The notes below the pieces were generated by a model, which was not told the origin of the DNA, made no database searches, and was given only the letters and a program-made list of their open reading frames with translations. The position numbers were made by a program, and so were the translations under genes. From positions 10,258,725-10,322,724 of the forward strand of contig NC_083344.1 in NCBI RefSeq assembly GCF_019175385.1: a stretch of DNA of 64,000 bases. Direction: 5' to 3'. Position 1 is the first letter of the stretch, and every line of letters begins with the position of its first letter. This document shows, one piece after another, positions 47,254-59,897 of this stretch. The stretch comes from Lycium barbarum. Its lineage: Eukaryota; Streptophyta; Magnoliopsida; Solanales; Solanaceae.

Positions 47254-48770
47254 TCTTTTACGCAAGCATAAAAGCTACTAAGAGGTTGTGGACTCTATTT
47301 AGATTTATTATTTTTTAGACTCGCCACCTAATTTTTTATGAAAATCAGGAAAACCGTGTTTGAAAGAGTTTATCAAAAAAAAGATGAATTCTTTATTTAA
47401 ACAGAGTTCGAGGTAAGGGTTCTGATGATCCCCTAGGGATGGTTTTATCCACCCTAGTATTAAAGATCCATAGAAAACGGTTCACCTTCTAGTCTCAAAA
47501 TAGAAGCTTTAAATAATCATTTTTTTAAATAGTTTATTTTCTTGTAAAGACTTGTCATGGCACAACATAAAACACTTGGCAAAAGCTTTTATTTTTTGAA
47601 GGAAAAGAGTTGGATTTTCCTTTGGAAATCATATAAAAATGTAAGGTTGAATATCTCATTTCTAGACCAAAACCCATTTAAGATTTCTCTTAAGTAGAGT
47701 TCTACTATTCTTGGTCCTAATGGCATATCTCCCTTATGATGTTTTCTCAAAAATGGTTTTATCTTGAAATGCCATGCAAGCTTTCACTTAGAAAAAATAA
47801 GAAAAAGGGGAGTTTATAATTTGTCCACTTTTGAAGGTCAACCATATACCTAATGAGCAAAAACCCTTATATAAACCTTGGTTTTAGAAGAACTCTTCCC
47901 TGTTTGAGTTCATAAAGGCAACGTTTTATTGAACTATATCACTTCAAAAATTTTAGTTTTGAAAGTCCTTCGAAAAGAGCCCAAATTGAAAACCAACTTT
48001 TTTTTGAAAGAATGACCAAGTCAAACCTTTATCCCTTTAAAAGAGTTTAAAATCCATAAAATTGTTTGAAATAGAAAGGTAAAAATAAACCATTTTTTCT
48101 TGATTAAGATTTGTAAAAAATAATCAAGTATCCTTTATTCCTCTGTATCTTTTTGGGTCTTGTGTGAAAATCGTATCAGGGCATCCGAACCATTCTAAAG
48201 GACATTAAAATAGTTTCTCCTAGGTTTTCAACTACGTTCTACTATAAGGGTTTCATTAATCACACATGTTTTACAAATACATAAAAAACTAAATAAAATA
48301 GAATAAAGCAGTGGGCTGAAGGGTGTACTAAGCCCATTGCCTAAATATGCAATTTTCACCAATTGTTGGGCCTTCATCATTTCCAATATTTTCTTCCCTT
48401 TCATATTTTCTTCCCTTCCAATTAATTGTTGCGGGTTTGACTCAAAGAAAAATGAAGTAATTAGGCCCTAGCTGACCAAAAGAGAAAAGAAAATGTAAAT
48501 CCCAAGTCCACATAAATATGAATCAAACATTCTTTAAGCTCACAAAAGGGAAATCCAATAGCCCAGTATGCATAAGGCGAAGCAATAAGCCCAAAAGATG
48601 CAGAGGTGGCCCAATAATGCCCAGACAAAACGACAACAATCAAAGAAAGACAAAATAAATCAAATAACTTTCCGGCCTACAAATAGGCCAAAACGGTTCT
48701 GAATTCATTTTAAGGCCCAAAATCATTTTAATTTTTTTTGACAAAAAACAAACACATAGCAGGCCCAACA
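47254..48770 (-). mobile_element. 5' LTR of the Tat/Ogre-like element
   Basis: Read on the minus strand from 48770 it begins TGTTGGGCCTGCTATG and runs to the primer-binding site. About 1.5 kb, no coding. CCACCTAATTTTTTATGAAA near the inner end is a motif I associate with Tat LTRs. The opposite LTR at 32548-33158 begins TGTTGGC but then diverges, so the two may not be a pair. Confidence 0.55.
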
Positions 48771-48839
48771 GTTACCTTACTTAAAAAGACAAGACTAACA
48801 ACGTGATATACATAGATATACTCAATATATATTGATGTA

Positions 48840-51800
48840 TGCTATGGTTGTGGCCAGCAGGGCCATTTTCAGAGAGATTGTCCGTCAGCTAGATAAGGTA
48901 CCTGGGTTAATGTGGCCCAGTCCACAAATTCAGCAGCTCCTCGTAATTCTCAAGCCCAACAAGGGAGTGAAGACGTGAAGTACGGCAATACGGGCTGTGG
49001 TCAGAACCGTTTGTATGCGCTAGCAGGTCGTCAAGATACAGAGGCACGTGTAGATGTTGTCACAGGTACACTAACAGTTTTCATTTTTGACGTCTATGCC
49101 CTTATTGACCCAGGATCCACCTTATCTTATGTGACCCCATTTGTTGCTAAGAAATTTAGGATTGAACCAAAAAAACTTGCATGAATCCTTTGAGGTGTCC
49201 ACCCCAGTTGGTGAATCAGTTACAGCTAGACGTATATATAGGGGTTGCCCTGTTTTAGTCTATCACCGCAGAACTATAGCCGACTTAGTAGAGTTGGAGA
49301 TGGTAGACTTTGATGTAGTCATGGGTATGGATTGGTTCTCTTCATGTTATGCCACAGTAGGCTGTAGAACCAAAATAGTGAGATTTGATTTTCCTAATGA
49401 ACCACTCATATAGTGGAAAGACAATTCAATAGTACCCAGGGGTAGGTTTATTTCCTATCTAACAGCCAGAAAGATGATTTCCATGGGGTATATTTATCAC
49501 TTAGTTCGAGTTAGGGACACAGATGCCCAGAATCTAGCCCTCCAGTCTGTACCAATCATTAATGAGCTTCCAGAGGTCTTTCCAGAAGATCCTTTCGGAG
49601 TCCCTCCTGACAGGGAGATTGACTTTGGAATTGATCTACTTCCTGACACTCAAATGATATCCATTCCGCCATACAGAATGGCTCCAGCAGAGTTAAAAGC
49701 CTAGTTAAAACATCTCCTTGATAAAGGATTTATTACGCCTTGTGTTTCACCTTGGGGTGCGCCAGTCTTGTTTGTCCGAAAGAAAAATGGCTCCTTATGC
49801 ATGTGCATTGACTACTACCAGTTGAACAAAGTCACCATTAAAAACAAGTATCCTCTCCCCACAATAGATGGCTTATTTGACCAACTTCTGGGTGTCCAGT
49901 GTTATTTAAAGATTGACCTCAAATCAGGTTACCATCATATAAAGGTTAAGGAAGTTGATATTAGACCGCTTTCAAAACCCGTTATGGCCACTTTGAATTT
50001 CTTGTTATGTCTTTTGGGTTGACAAATGCGTCAGCTGCTTTCATGGACCTTATGAATAGAGTCTTCAAGCCTTATCTTGATTTATTCATCATTGTCTGCA
50101 TTGATTATATTTTGGTGTATTCCCGTAGTAAGGCGCAGAACATCTCAGAATAGTGCTGCAGACACTTCAGGACCGTGAGCTTTATGCTAAATTCTCAAAG
50201 TGTGAATTTTGTCTTAAGTCAGTGGCATTTTTAGGCCATGTAATTTCGGTTGAAGGTGTGAAAGTTGATTCTCAGAAGATAGATGCCGTAAAAAAATTGG
50301 CCGAGACTCACTTCAGTTTTTGATATAAGAAGTTTCTTGGGTCTGGTAGGCTATTATAGACGTTTCGTAGAGGGATTTTCCTCTAATTCTGCTCTGTTGA
50401 CTAAGTAGACTCAAAAAAAGTTTATGTTTCAGTGGTCAGATGCATCTGAGCAAAGCTTTGAAGCGTTGAAGAAGAGGTTGACTTCTGCTCCAGTTTTGAC
50501 GTTGCCAGAGGGAACCGAAGGGTTCATAGTTTATTGTGCTGGTTCGGAAATTGGTCTCGGATATGTCTTAATGCAGCATGGTAAGGTGTAAGCTTGTGAA
50601 TCTCGTCAGCTTAAGACTCATGAAAAGAATTATCCGACTCGTGATCTAGATTTGGCAGTCGTGGTTTTTACACTTAAGATATGGCGTCATTATTTGTATA
50701 GAGTGCATGTTGATATTTTCACTGATTATAAAAGCATGCAATATATCTTCAAGCAAAGGGAGCTGAATCTTAGGCAGAGAAGATGGCTTGAATTGCTTAA
50801 GGACTATGATGTGGATATTCTCTATCATCTAGGGAAAGCGAATGTGGTAGCTGATGCTCTTAGTCAGTGTTCCATGGGAATTTTAGCTCGTGTTGAGGCG
50901 GATAAAAGAACTATAACCAAGGAAGTTCACCGTTTAGCTAATCTAGGAGTTCAATTCTTGGACTCCGAAGATGGTGGTGTGGTTGATCAGAACATAACTC
51001 ATTCCTCCTTAGTGGTTGAAGTTAAAGAGAAGCAGTTTAGTGATCCCTACTTGTTACAACTGAAAGAGGGGATTCAAAAGCATAAGACAACGACTTTTGA
51101 ACAAGGGGGAGATGATGATACCTTGAGGTACCGACGTAGATTATGTGTTCTAGATGTAGGTGGGCTCAGAGAGCGAATTATGTCAGAAGCTCAGAATTTC
51201 AGGTATTCATTCATCCAGGTTCCACTAAGATGTATCATGATCTTGAAGAGATCTATTGTGGAACGATATGAAAAACAATATGGCAGATTTTGTGGGTAAA
51301 TGTCCTAATTGTCAGCAAGTGAAGGCCGAACACCAGAGGCCTAGTAATTTGGCCCAGAATATTGATATTCCTGTTTAGAAATGGGAGATGATAAACATGG
51401 ACTTCATAATTAGTCTACTTGGTTCATCCCATAGACATGACTTGATATGGGAGATTGTGGACCGACTTACTAAGTCAGCACACTTCTTGCTAGTTAAGAC
51501 CATCGATTCAACAGAAAATTATGCTAAGTTGTATCTTCGTGAGATTGTCAGATTGCATGAGACCTCATTGTCTATTATTTCAGATCGTGGTGCCCAGTTC
51601 ACAACGAACTTCAAGAAATCCTTTTAGAAAGGATTGGGTACTAAGGTAAACCTCAGCATAACTTTCCACCCTCATTCAGACGGCCAGGCAAAGCGTACCA
51701 TTCATAATCTTCAGGACATGTTGAGAGCATGCGTCCTAGATTTTAAAGGTAATTAGAATGATCACTTGCCTTTCATTGAGTTTGCTTATAATAACAGTTA

Positions 51801-52113
51801 TCATGCTAGTATCAAGATTGCACCGTTTGAAGCTTTGTATGGGCGAAGGTGTACATCACCTATTGGTTGGTTTGAAGTTGGTGAAGCAAAATTGCTAGGA
51901 CCAAATTTGGTCTATCAGTTTATGGAGAAATTCAAGTTAATTCAGGAGCGTTTGAAAATGGCTCAGAGTCGCCAGAAGTCCTGTACAGATGTGAGGCGAA
52001 GAGACTTAGAGTTTCAAGTTGATGATTGGGTATTCCTTAAAGTCTCACCCATGAAGGGTATTATGAGATTTGGAAAGAAAGGGAAGCTTATTCCCTGATG
52101 TATTGGACCTTAT
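48840..52113 (+). pseudogene. Tekay/Del-like gypsy gag-pol remnant, main block
   Basis: In order: a CCHC zinc knuckle (CYGCGQQGHFQRDCPS, 48840-48887), protease (YALIDPGSTLSYVTPFVA, 49,100), RT ([39 protein letters not shown], broken after 50,022, with FLGLVGYYRRFVEGFS at 50,330), RNase H (50652-50880, [16 protein letters not shown]), integrase (PNCQQVKAEHQRP, IVDRLTKSAHF, IISDRGAQFTTN, HPHSDGQAKRTIH, NNSYHASIKIAPFEALYGR). Many in-frame TAG and TAA stops and frameshifts. The catalytic Glu of integrase (usual GQAERT) reads Lys. The element is cut at its 5' side near 48,840 and by a solo LTR at 52114, continuing at 54934. Confidence 0.93.
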
Positions 52114-52924
52114 TGTCACGCCCTAAAACTCACCCTGGACGTAACCGACATCCGACGTCATGAACAACATCGGAAGAACCTAAATGACACAATAATAATA
52201 CTTGAACCCCCTAGGTTCAATACTCGCCTCCAACAGTTTATAAAATAAATGTAACATCAAGGTCCTTTTTAATACTCTTTCCTTATTAAATTAAACTAAG
52301 TTATAAGTAACGGCATATATAAGGACCATAATTAAGGAATAAAATCAGCGGAAGTCTAATATAAGTAAATAGTCATAAACGTAGCAACACCCATTGAGTC
52401 ATATGAGACTTTGACAATCTACCCACAATTCTGACAACTATCTATGGAGCTTCTAAGAGACACAACAATCATCTAACTTCGGGACGCAGCTCGAAAATCT
52501 AGAATAATAAATGAAACAGGAAGTGTCCCACGAACAAGGATGTGGGCTCACCAAATCAACAACAGCAGCAAGTTCTCCTAAGCGTCGAGGGTATCACGAA
52601 CCTGCTCTTCTCCGTTACCTAACATACCATAAAAAACAACAATGGTATGCCTGAGTACTTTCGTACTCAGTGAGTGCCTCGGGGACAACAAGTAATATAA
52701 AAATAAAATATAATAATACATAAAGAAATCAGTTCTGGAAAGATAGTATAAAAACTGTCATTCCACTTTATGATTCTTAATATCATTTGTTAAACAGTTT
52801 ATAAAGCCATTTCAAAATCCCAGTTTCAATTATGCTTTAAATCGATTAGGCATAAATACCAGTTCCATAATAAATATGGATATCAAAATCGCCCATATAG
52901 GCCCAACTCAATATCAACAACACA

Positions 52925-53162
52925 AAGCAATACACCGGAATATGGATTCACGGTGGCTACTCTTCCTCCCGAATAGCAAGGCACACTGCGCAATACACTG
53001 GAATATGGATTCACGGTGGCTACTATTCCTCCCGAATAGCAAGGAAATTAATACACCACAGGTAGCAAACCCGGAAGTGGCCACTCTTCCCCCCGAATGG
53101 CAAGGCAATTAATACACTAGGATCCATAGTGGCTACTCTTCCTCCCGAATAGCAAGGCAAAC
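52925..53162. repeat. ~65-bp tandem repeat in the solo LTR
   Basis: Four imperfect units containing GGTGGCTACTCTTCCTCCCG followed by AATAGCAAGGC. Confidence 0.85.
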
Positions 53163-53605
53163 ACAACAACAAGGTCCATGGCATAGAAGCCGATTCATAA
53201 TTTATCTCAAAGTAGTCACACCATCAATAACGTTAAAGTTCATTATGCCATATCGAAAGATTAAGTCATTCCAGACAATGTTTTGAAAACGTATAACTCC
53301 TTTACAAAAGATTTTCATGTCTCAATTCATCAATAAGAATGTCATTACCAACTCTTAACCATAATTATTTAGCATCTCTCATAGAGGAAAACATTCATAA
53401 TATCTTATACATATATAGGGTTTGTTACAATCTAGGTTTAATGTGGGTTTGTCCCCTCACACACATTAACCACCATTTAGACATGAATTAAGGTTCAAGA
53501 AACATGAAAAAAATTACTTTTCCTTTCATTCATTAAAGAATCTTGAATAAAATTTATACTTCCAACAATAGGTTCAAAAGTGATTTTCATTCAAAATAAG
53601 TTTCC

Positions 53606-53960
53606 AAAAGAGAGACATACGAATCATCTTTATAGTAAAAAATGATTTTAAAAAGAGACCTACAAATCATCCGTATAGTCAAAAATGATTTTTAAAAGAG
53701 ACATACAAATCATCCTTATAGTCAAAAATGATTTTTAAAAGAGACATACAAATCATCCTTATAGTCAACAATGATTTTTAAAAGAGACATACAAATTACC
53801 TTCATAGTCAAAGAGTATGTTCAAAAGAGACATACAAATTACCTTCATAGTCAAAGAGTATGTTCAAAAGAGACATACAAATTACCTTCATAGTCAAAGA
53901 GTATGTTCAAAAGAGACATACATCCAAAATAAGGTTTTTAAAAGGGAGACATACCTTAAA
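53606..53960. repeat. 43-bp minisatellite, about eight units
   Basis: Units start GAGACATACAAATCATCCTT or GAGACATACAAATTACCTTC and fall into two sub-types arranged in separate blocks. The same array, base for base in the stretch compared, is inverted at about 63,295-63,649. Confidence 0.9.
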
Positions 53961-54933
53961 TCCCGTTAAAATATTCCAAACTTAAGCTTCATGCTTCAAA
54001 GAATCATTCTACATCTAATTGAGGTTTGTATGACCAATAAACTATAAATATTCACCAAATTCGCAGCTACTGTTCATAGCTTAAAACGCACAGTTACAGG
54101 CCTCGAAATCCGATCTTCACTATTCACATTTAAGACCTATATGTTGGGAAAACTCAGTTCAAATTTGGGCTCAATCCAATGGTTAGATAAGCGGGAAGCG
54201 TCAAATTTAATATGACTGGTCGGAGGAAATTCTACAGCAACAATACTAGGGTTTTGTTTTTAATAAAGTGCATCTAAATCAATCCTATTTCATGATTCTA
54301 CCAAATATCCATAAAAGTGTGAGGGTGTTACCTTTTTGAAGAAATCCCAAAGCTTCGTCTCATATTTTACCTTAGAATGAAGTTTCCACAATCTATCGAT
54401 TTCATGTAATGATTTGGTGTTAATCTAGTGATTTGTTAAGGTAATTAACTTAGGGATTTGAGTAAAAACTCACCTTAGAGAGAGGATATATGGCTCTGGT
54501 GGAAAAACCCTCTCCTTGGACTTTTTTTTTTGGGTTGTATTTATAGGTTTATAAAGGCTTGGGCTTTAAAACCTAATCCTACAAGAATCAGGATTTCCAT
54601 TTTACACAACTTCAGTAAATCAGTCATAACTTTTTACTCACACGTCTGTTTGGGCTGCATAATATATTTTTGAAAAGGTATTTTAATTCCCTACAACTTA
54701 TATGTTTTGAGTTTTTCCAAATGTCAAACTAAAGTACCCGAAACTGGACATAACGGGAAATTCTCTCAAACTTGACGAATTTAAAGATTTTTAAGGAACT
54801 TCCTTATCTCATTTGACCCCAAAAAGATTATTTAACACTATTATCCATCCCAAAGGGATCCAAAACGTTAAAATGACATCTAAACCCTAATTATTTCACA
54901 ATGACACCTAACTCGGATTTACGGGATGTTACA

Positions 54934-55205
54934 CTTATAGAATCCTGCGAAGGGTTGGTCTAGTAGCTTATGAGCTTGAATTACCACAAGAGTTGGTTGT
55001 TGTTCATCTAGTATTCCATGTGTCTCTGTTGAGGAAGTGTGTGGGAGACCAGTCGTTGGTTGTTCCTGCTGATACTATAACGATTAAGGATGGTTTGACC
55101 TATGAAGAGATCCCCGTAGCAATCCTTGATCGTCAGGTTTGTAAGTTGAGAACTAAAGAGGTTTCCTCAATATAGGTTTTATAGAGGAGTCAGAAAGTTG
55201 AAGTG
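54934..55205 (+). pseudogene. gypsy pol C-terminal block with chromodomain-like end
   Basis: Continuation of the pol after the solo LTR: LAYELELPQELVVVHLVFHV, SLLRKCVGDQSLVVP, TYEEIPVAILDRQVCKLRTK, then a stop and EVATIEAEEDIKSRNPHLFE in a shifted frame to about 55,260. This is the integrase-linked chromodomain region of Tekay/Del elements. It has an inverted twin at 62050-62321. Confidence 0.85.
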
Positions 55206-55497
55206 GCTACAATAGAAGCCGAAGAAGACATAAAATCCAGAAATCCCCATTTGTTTGAAGAGCAAGCAGAGAACGCTCAAGGTAACCCTTCCATAGTCTA
55301 TGTCATGTCTCATGTTTCATGCTCATGTCATGTATCCAGTGCCCATGTTCCATGTCTTAGTAATCATGTTTCCATGTAGCCATGTCATGTTAATTCAGTC
55401 TCCATGTTTCATGTCATGTTTCCTTCACGTTCATGTATTCAAGCCATGTCTAGTCCCAATCTTAACCATGACCCATCATTCGAGGACGAATGATCCC

Positions 55498-55507
55498 AAG
55501 GGGGAGA
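55498..55507 (+). other. polypurine tract
   Basis: AAGGGGGAGA directly before the LTR, following the CGAGGACGAATGATCCC sequence I associate with this point in Tekay/Del elements. Mirror copy at 61748-61757. Confidence 0.8.
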
Positions 55508-55510
55508 TAT

Positions 55511-57357
55511 TATAATACCTCGTACCTTTAAACAAAGCCGCGTCTATGACTCAGGGATACCGGAAGCCAAAAAGGGGAGTTTAAGTCGCAAACCAGACTC
55601 AGTTCTACAGGTGACATTCGACGGCCAGAGGGACGGACCGTCAGAATGCACCGTCCCTAGAACCTCATTTTGTAAACTCTCTGGATTTTCTCAAGCTGTT
55701 GACAGTACGGTTGAATCGACAGACCGTCAATGATGCACCATCAAAAGTCTGACTCAGACCGTCAAAGCAACTCGACGGACCATCGAATTTCGTCGGACCG
55801 TCAAAGTGTATCGTCAATCTTCCCCGACAGCAAACAGTATAAATACGACACTTCATTCTAGAAAATCAGTTTTCACGAATCCCAAGCCCTAGCACGAAGG
55901 TTTTCTTTTCCCAACCATATTCTACATCAAGGTAAGTCCTTTCTGCGTATTTTTAGGCAATTCTATCATTGTATAATCAATTCCTAAGCGAGCACCACTA
56001 TTCTTAACATAGGGTTTTCAAACAAACCCATCTTAGTGTTCAAAGTTCAAGCTTTTGGAATTCTATTGCAAGTTTGGAGCAATAACAGGTATGTAGGGTT
56101 TCTATCTACGTGTGGGAACATATTTGTTCTTCCCCACGCCATGTTCTTCCACGAAAGTATGAAATTACACCCAAAACTAGGGTTCTAGCTATGTTCATGA
56201 TAACCCTAAGCACATTTACTATGATATAACATGATTATACATATAATTCGTTATTGTTTTCTTAATACTCCATTTTGGTTATTGAGAATCCGTCCGTAAT
56301 TCATGAAAACCCATGCTTTGATTCCATGGGTTCTTAAATACAAGTTATGAACTATTATGCTTAATTTCATGAAAATCCTACATGTATACACGTTTTCATG
56401 AAAGTATATTATATAACTGTATTCATGTTATAATACAAGTCATTTTATGAAATTCATGAGCTTCTTAGCCAACTATATCCTGTCCACATTTTTGGGAGTT
56501 GCACAGTTACCAAGAAGGGTTTATACCTGAAACTACGTTTGCTAGCGTAGGATAAGGATCGCTCCGCTCAGTTAGGACGACTCCTTCATATTGTCCCCAT
56601 TGAGGGATTCAGATCCATTCATGTCATGTTCATGTCTTGTATCCCAGCAAGGTACAAGATGGCTTAGTTGATCGGGCAGGGATCAGACGCCACGTACTAA
56701 TGTGGTGGTTTCATGTCGGTTACATTAATTCTCTCCCACAAATATTTTTACTCATGTTATCTATATATATCTATATATATATATTACAGTTTCAGTATCA
56801 GTTCTTATCATGTTATTTCCTATGCCATGTTTATTTCATTCAGTTGCTTTACATACCAGTACATTCAATGTACTGATGTCCCTTTTCTATTGCCCGTCGG
56901 CCTGTATTTAACGATGCAGGTACGGACTTACAGGACGATGCATCTGCTTAGTAAGACATTAAACGTATCAGCTGTTGGTGAGCCCCATATTCTTCGGGGT
57001 CTTGTCATTATTTACTTTTATGATAGTTATGCAGTTAAGGTATGCTGGGGGCCTTGTCCTAGCAATCATTTTTAGCAGTTCAAACTCATTTAGAGGTTTC
57101 ATAGACTAGTCAGTTATGTTATGTCAGATATTCAGAGTCATTATTATTATGTTTATTCAGACTATTCCGCATTATGCTATTATAATATTTTCAGACTTAC
57201 GATTTATAGTCCCACGCTTTACTTAAATTGTGCATGTTCATAGTTTATTCCGCATCAGTTCATGCCCTTGAGTTAGCAAGTCATGTGGTTCACTCGGTCA
57301 CATGCAGTTAGGCATCAAGTGTCGTGTTACGCCCAGGCCATGGTTTGGGGCGTGACA
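55511..57357 (+). mobile_element. 3' LTR of the Tekay/Del-like element
   Basis: It starts TATAATACCTCGTACC after the polypurine tract and ends GGTTTGGGGCGTGACA. It is related to the solo LTR at 23559-26082 and the fragment at 31995-32547. Like the former it starts TA rather than TG. About 1.85 kb. Open frames inside (for example 55665-55856 and 56637-57075) are not genes. The mirror copy is at 59898-61744. Confidence 0.85.
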
Positions 57358-58612
57358 TACTTGGGAACAAATAACCAAACAAATAAGTCCCTTAAGGTCT
57401 AACAACTCTCATATACCAGAATTAAACCCATAAATACAAGGCATGGATTCATATCTTAAATCAGAAATCCCTTCTTAATCTTGGACTAATATCATTTAAA
57501 CATTACTAATTCAAATGACATACCAACAATATCTATAAGCTAACCCCTATTCATCAAAAAAAGGCTTAAAATAGTTTAAAGTCTAAAACATGACATAACA
57601 CCCTAAGAATGCTTTTATCACAATCATTCTTTAACGTAACAACATAGATAACATAAACTAAGCATCAAAGCCTAAAACAGGAACTAGACTAAACAAATCT
57701 AAGCATTTAAGCACTTAATAAAACACAACTCCTATCTAAAGCAAACATAACAAAACACATAGGTGTGGACAAAAATAAGCAAACTAACACATAATTAAAT
57801 AAATGAAAAAAGGATAGGAATTTTACCTTTTTTCCAAGCAGCCTTTTATCGAGAATGGAATTGAACCTTGCCTCCTTCCACACGATCTCAGCCACAAAAC
57901 CCAAAGAAAAAACAATTAAAAAATTTAACTCAAACACTTGAAACTTAAAGGTCTGCAAAATGCTTAACCCTAGGTTGTGGAATGTTTGCTCAAAAGCCTA
58001 AAATTTTAAGGATTTCAAGACCTATGCTCATTCAAGCCTGTTTTTTGAAGTGAAATAAGGTATCCTTTATATAGGAGCATAAAACCCCTAAAAATTGGTT
58101 CCCATCCGATGTGGGAGAAGCGATTTTGTCAAGGATTCATCTTGAATCCATGACATTTGCTACAAACCAATAAAAATTGAGTTTTCAAGTCGGCTAAGGG
58201 ACAAAAGCCATTAATTTGTTGAGGAAATGAAAGGGGAAAAAGGCAAAGGCTTACAATGCATTTGAGGTTGAACAAGGGTGAGATTGGGCGAGAATTGGTA
58301 GAGCAATTAATGCTCTTGTCATTCTTGGCTCTGCTCTACCGTACGAGGACCGCCGTGGGCCCTCGACTTTGCTAATTCCGGCCATGTGACGTGAGGATTC
58401 GAAGAGAGATAAAGAGACAAGGGTTTGAACCCTTGTCTCAATTTGGGACAAATGAAATGAAGGGGTCCTTTGGATGCGTTTAAATGCAGACCTAGGCCGG
58501 GTTAGCCCATCTTGAGCTGGACTCGGCCAGTTTTAAAAAGAGAAAGGGAGGGCCCAACATTTAACATATATACACATGTATACAATTATGTATATATGTG
58601 TATATATATGTA
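57358..58612. other. flank of the gypsy LTR, left palindrome arm
   Basis: Non-repetitive-looking DNA between the LTR and the palindrome centre, identical to 58643-59897 inverted where compared. On the minus strand it has TATATAAA (58066-58073) and CCCACATCGGATGGGAACC, a motif common in plant LTR or promoter sequences. A minus-strand frame at 57707-57958 has no recognised domain. Confidence 0.55.
58066..58073 (-). promoter_or_regulatory. possible TATA box, left arm
   Basis: TATATAAA on the minus strand, in CTCCTATATAAAGGATACC. It directs transcription away from the palindrome centre. Mirror of 59182-59189. No downstream gene was identified. Confidence 0.4.
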
Positions 58613-58642
58613 CATTTAAATTTTTCGTTTTTGGCCCCTATA
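58613..58642. other. 30-bp spacer at the palindrome centre
   Basis: The only non-mirrored stretch: CATTTAAATTTTTCG then TTTTTGGCCCCTATA. It is flanked on both sides by AT-rich TATATATG/CATATATA steps that could themselves form small hairpins. Confidence 0.9.
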
Positions 58643-59897
58643 TACATATATATACACATATATACATAATTGTATACATGTGTATATATGTTAAATGTTG
58701 GGCCCTCCCTTTCTCTTTTTAAAACTGGCCGAGTCCAGCTCAAGATGGGCTAACCCGGCCTAGGTCTGCATTTAAACGCATCCAAAGGACCCCTTCATTT
58801 CATTTGTCCCAAATTGAGACAAGGGTTCAAACCCTTGTCTCTTTATCTCTCTTCGAATCCTCACGTCACATGGCCGGAATTAGCAAAGTCGAGGGCCCAC
58901 GGCGGTCCTCGTACGGTAGAGCAGAGCCAAGAATGACAAGAGCATTAATTGCTCTACCAATTCTCGCCCAATCTCACCCTTGTTCAACCTCAAATGCATT
59001 GTAAGCCTTTGCCTTTTTCCCCTTTCATTTCCTCAACAAATTAATGGCTTTTGTCCCTTAGCCGACTTGAAAACTCAATTTTTATTGGTTTGTAGCAAAT
59101 GTCATGGATTCAAGATGAATCCTTGACAAAATCGCTTCTCCCACATCGGATGGGAACCAATTTTTAGGGGTTTTATGCTCCTATATAAAGGATACCTTAT
59201 TTCACTTCAAAAAACAGGCTTGAATGAGCATAGGTCTTGAAATCCTTAAAATTTTAGGCTTTTGAGCAAACATTCCACAACCTAGGGTTAAGCATTTTGC
59301 AGACCTTTAAGTTTCAAGTGTTTGAGTTAAATTTTTTAATTGTTTTTTCTTTGGGTTTTGTGGCTGAGATCGTGTGGAAGGAGGCAAGGTTCAATTCCAT
59401 TCTCGATAAAAGGCTGCTTGGAAAAAAGGTAAAATTCCTATCCTTTTTTCATTTATTTAATTATGTGTTAGTTTGCTTATTTTTGTCCACACCTATGTGT
59501 TTTGTTATGTTTGCTTTAGATAGGAGTTGTGTTTTATTAAGTGCTTAAATGCTTAGATTTGTTTAGTCTAGTTCCTGTTTTAGGCTTTGATGCTTAGTTT
59601 ATGTTATCTATGTTGTTACGTTAAAGAATGATTGTGATAAAAGCATTCTTAGGGTGTTATGTCATGTTTTAGACTTTAAACTATTTTAAGCCTTTTTTTG
59701 ATGAATAGGTGTTAGCTTATAGATATTGTTGGTATGTCATTTGAATTAGTAATGTTTAAATGATATTAGTCCAAGATTAAGAAGGGATTTCTGATTTAAG
59801 ATATGAATCCATGCCTTGTATTTATGGGTTTAATTCTGGTATATGAGAGTTGTTAGACCTTAAGGGACTTATTTGTTTGGTTATTTGTTCCCAAGTA
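58643..59897. other. flank of the gypsy LTR, right palindrome arm
   Basis: Mirror of 57358-58612. Read on the plus strand it has the TATA-like box at 59182 and a T-rich stretch, then meets the inverted LTR at 59898. Confidence 0.6.
59182..59189 (+). promoter_or_regulatory. possible TATA box, right arm
   Basis: TATATAAA in CTCCTATATAAAGGATACC, mirror of 58066-58073, directed away from the centre. Confidence 0.4.

Larger units (their letters stand above)
52114..54933 (-). mobile_element. solo LTR (gypsy type) inside integrase C-terminal region
   Basis: The plus strand starts TGTCACGCCCTAAAACTC and ends ACGGGATGTTACA; the sense strand is minus (TGTAACATCCCGTAAATC). CTTAT is duplicated at 52109-52113 and 54934-54938. 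2820 bp, no coding. A TATA-like CTATAAATACAA is at about 54,535-54,546 on the sense strand. Two minisatellites lie within. The part from 53255 onward is also present, inverted, from 62322. Confidence 0.93.

Noticed and set aside
53606..53960. Regular repeats resembling a CRISPR array
   Set aside because: The units are contiguous 43-bp tandem repeats without unique spacers, in a plant LTR.
55300..55515. Met/His/Val-rich open frame and its mirror at 61740-61955
   Set aside because: It is a CATGT-rich stretch between pol and the LTR and does not look like protein.
56637..57075. Open frames of 79 and 120 codons and their mirror copies
   Set aside because: They lie within the LTR and overlap each other; their duplication is explained by the palindrome, not by protein conservation.
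57707..57958. An 83-codon minus-strand frame and its mirror at 59297-59548
   Set aside because: A TATA-like box upstream makes it tempting, but no domain is recognised and its end is low-complexity; kept only as flank.
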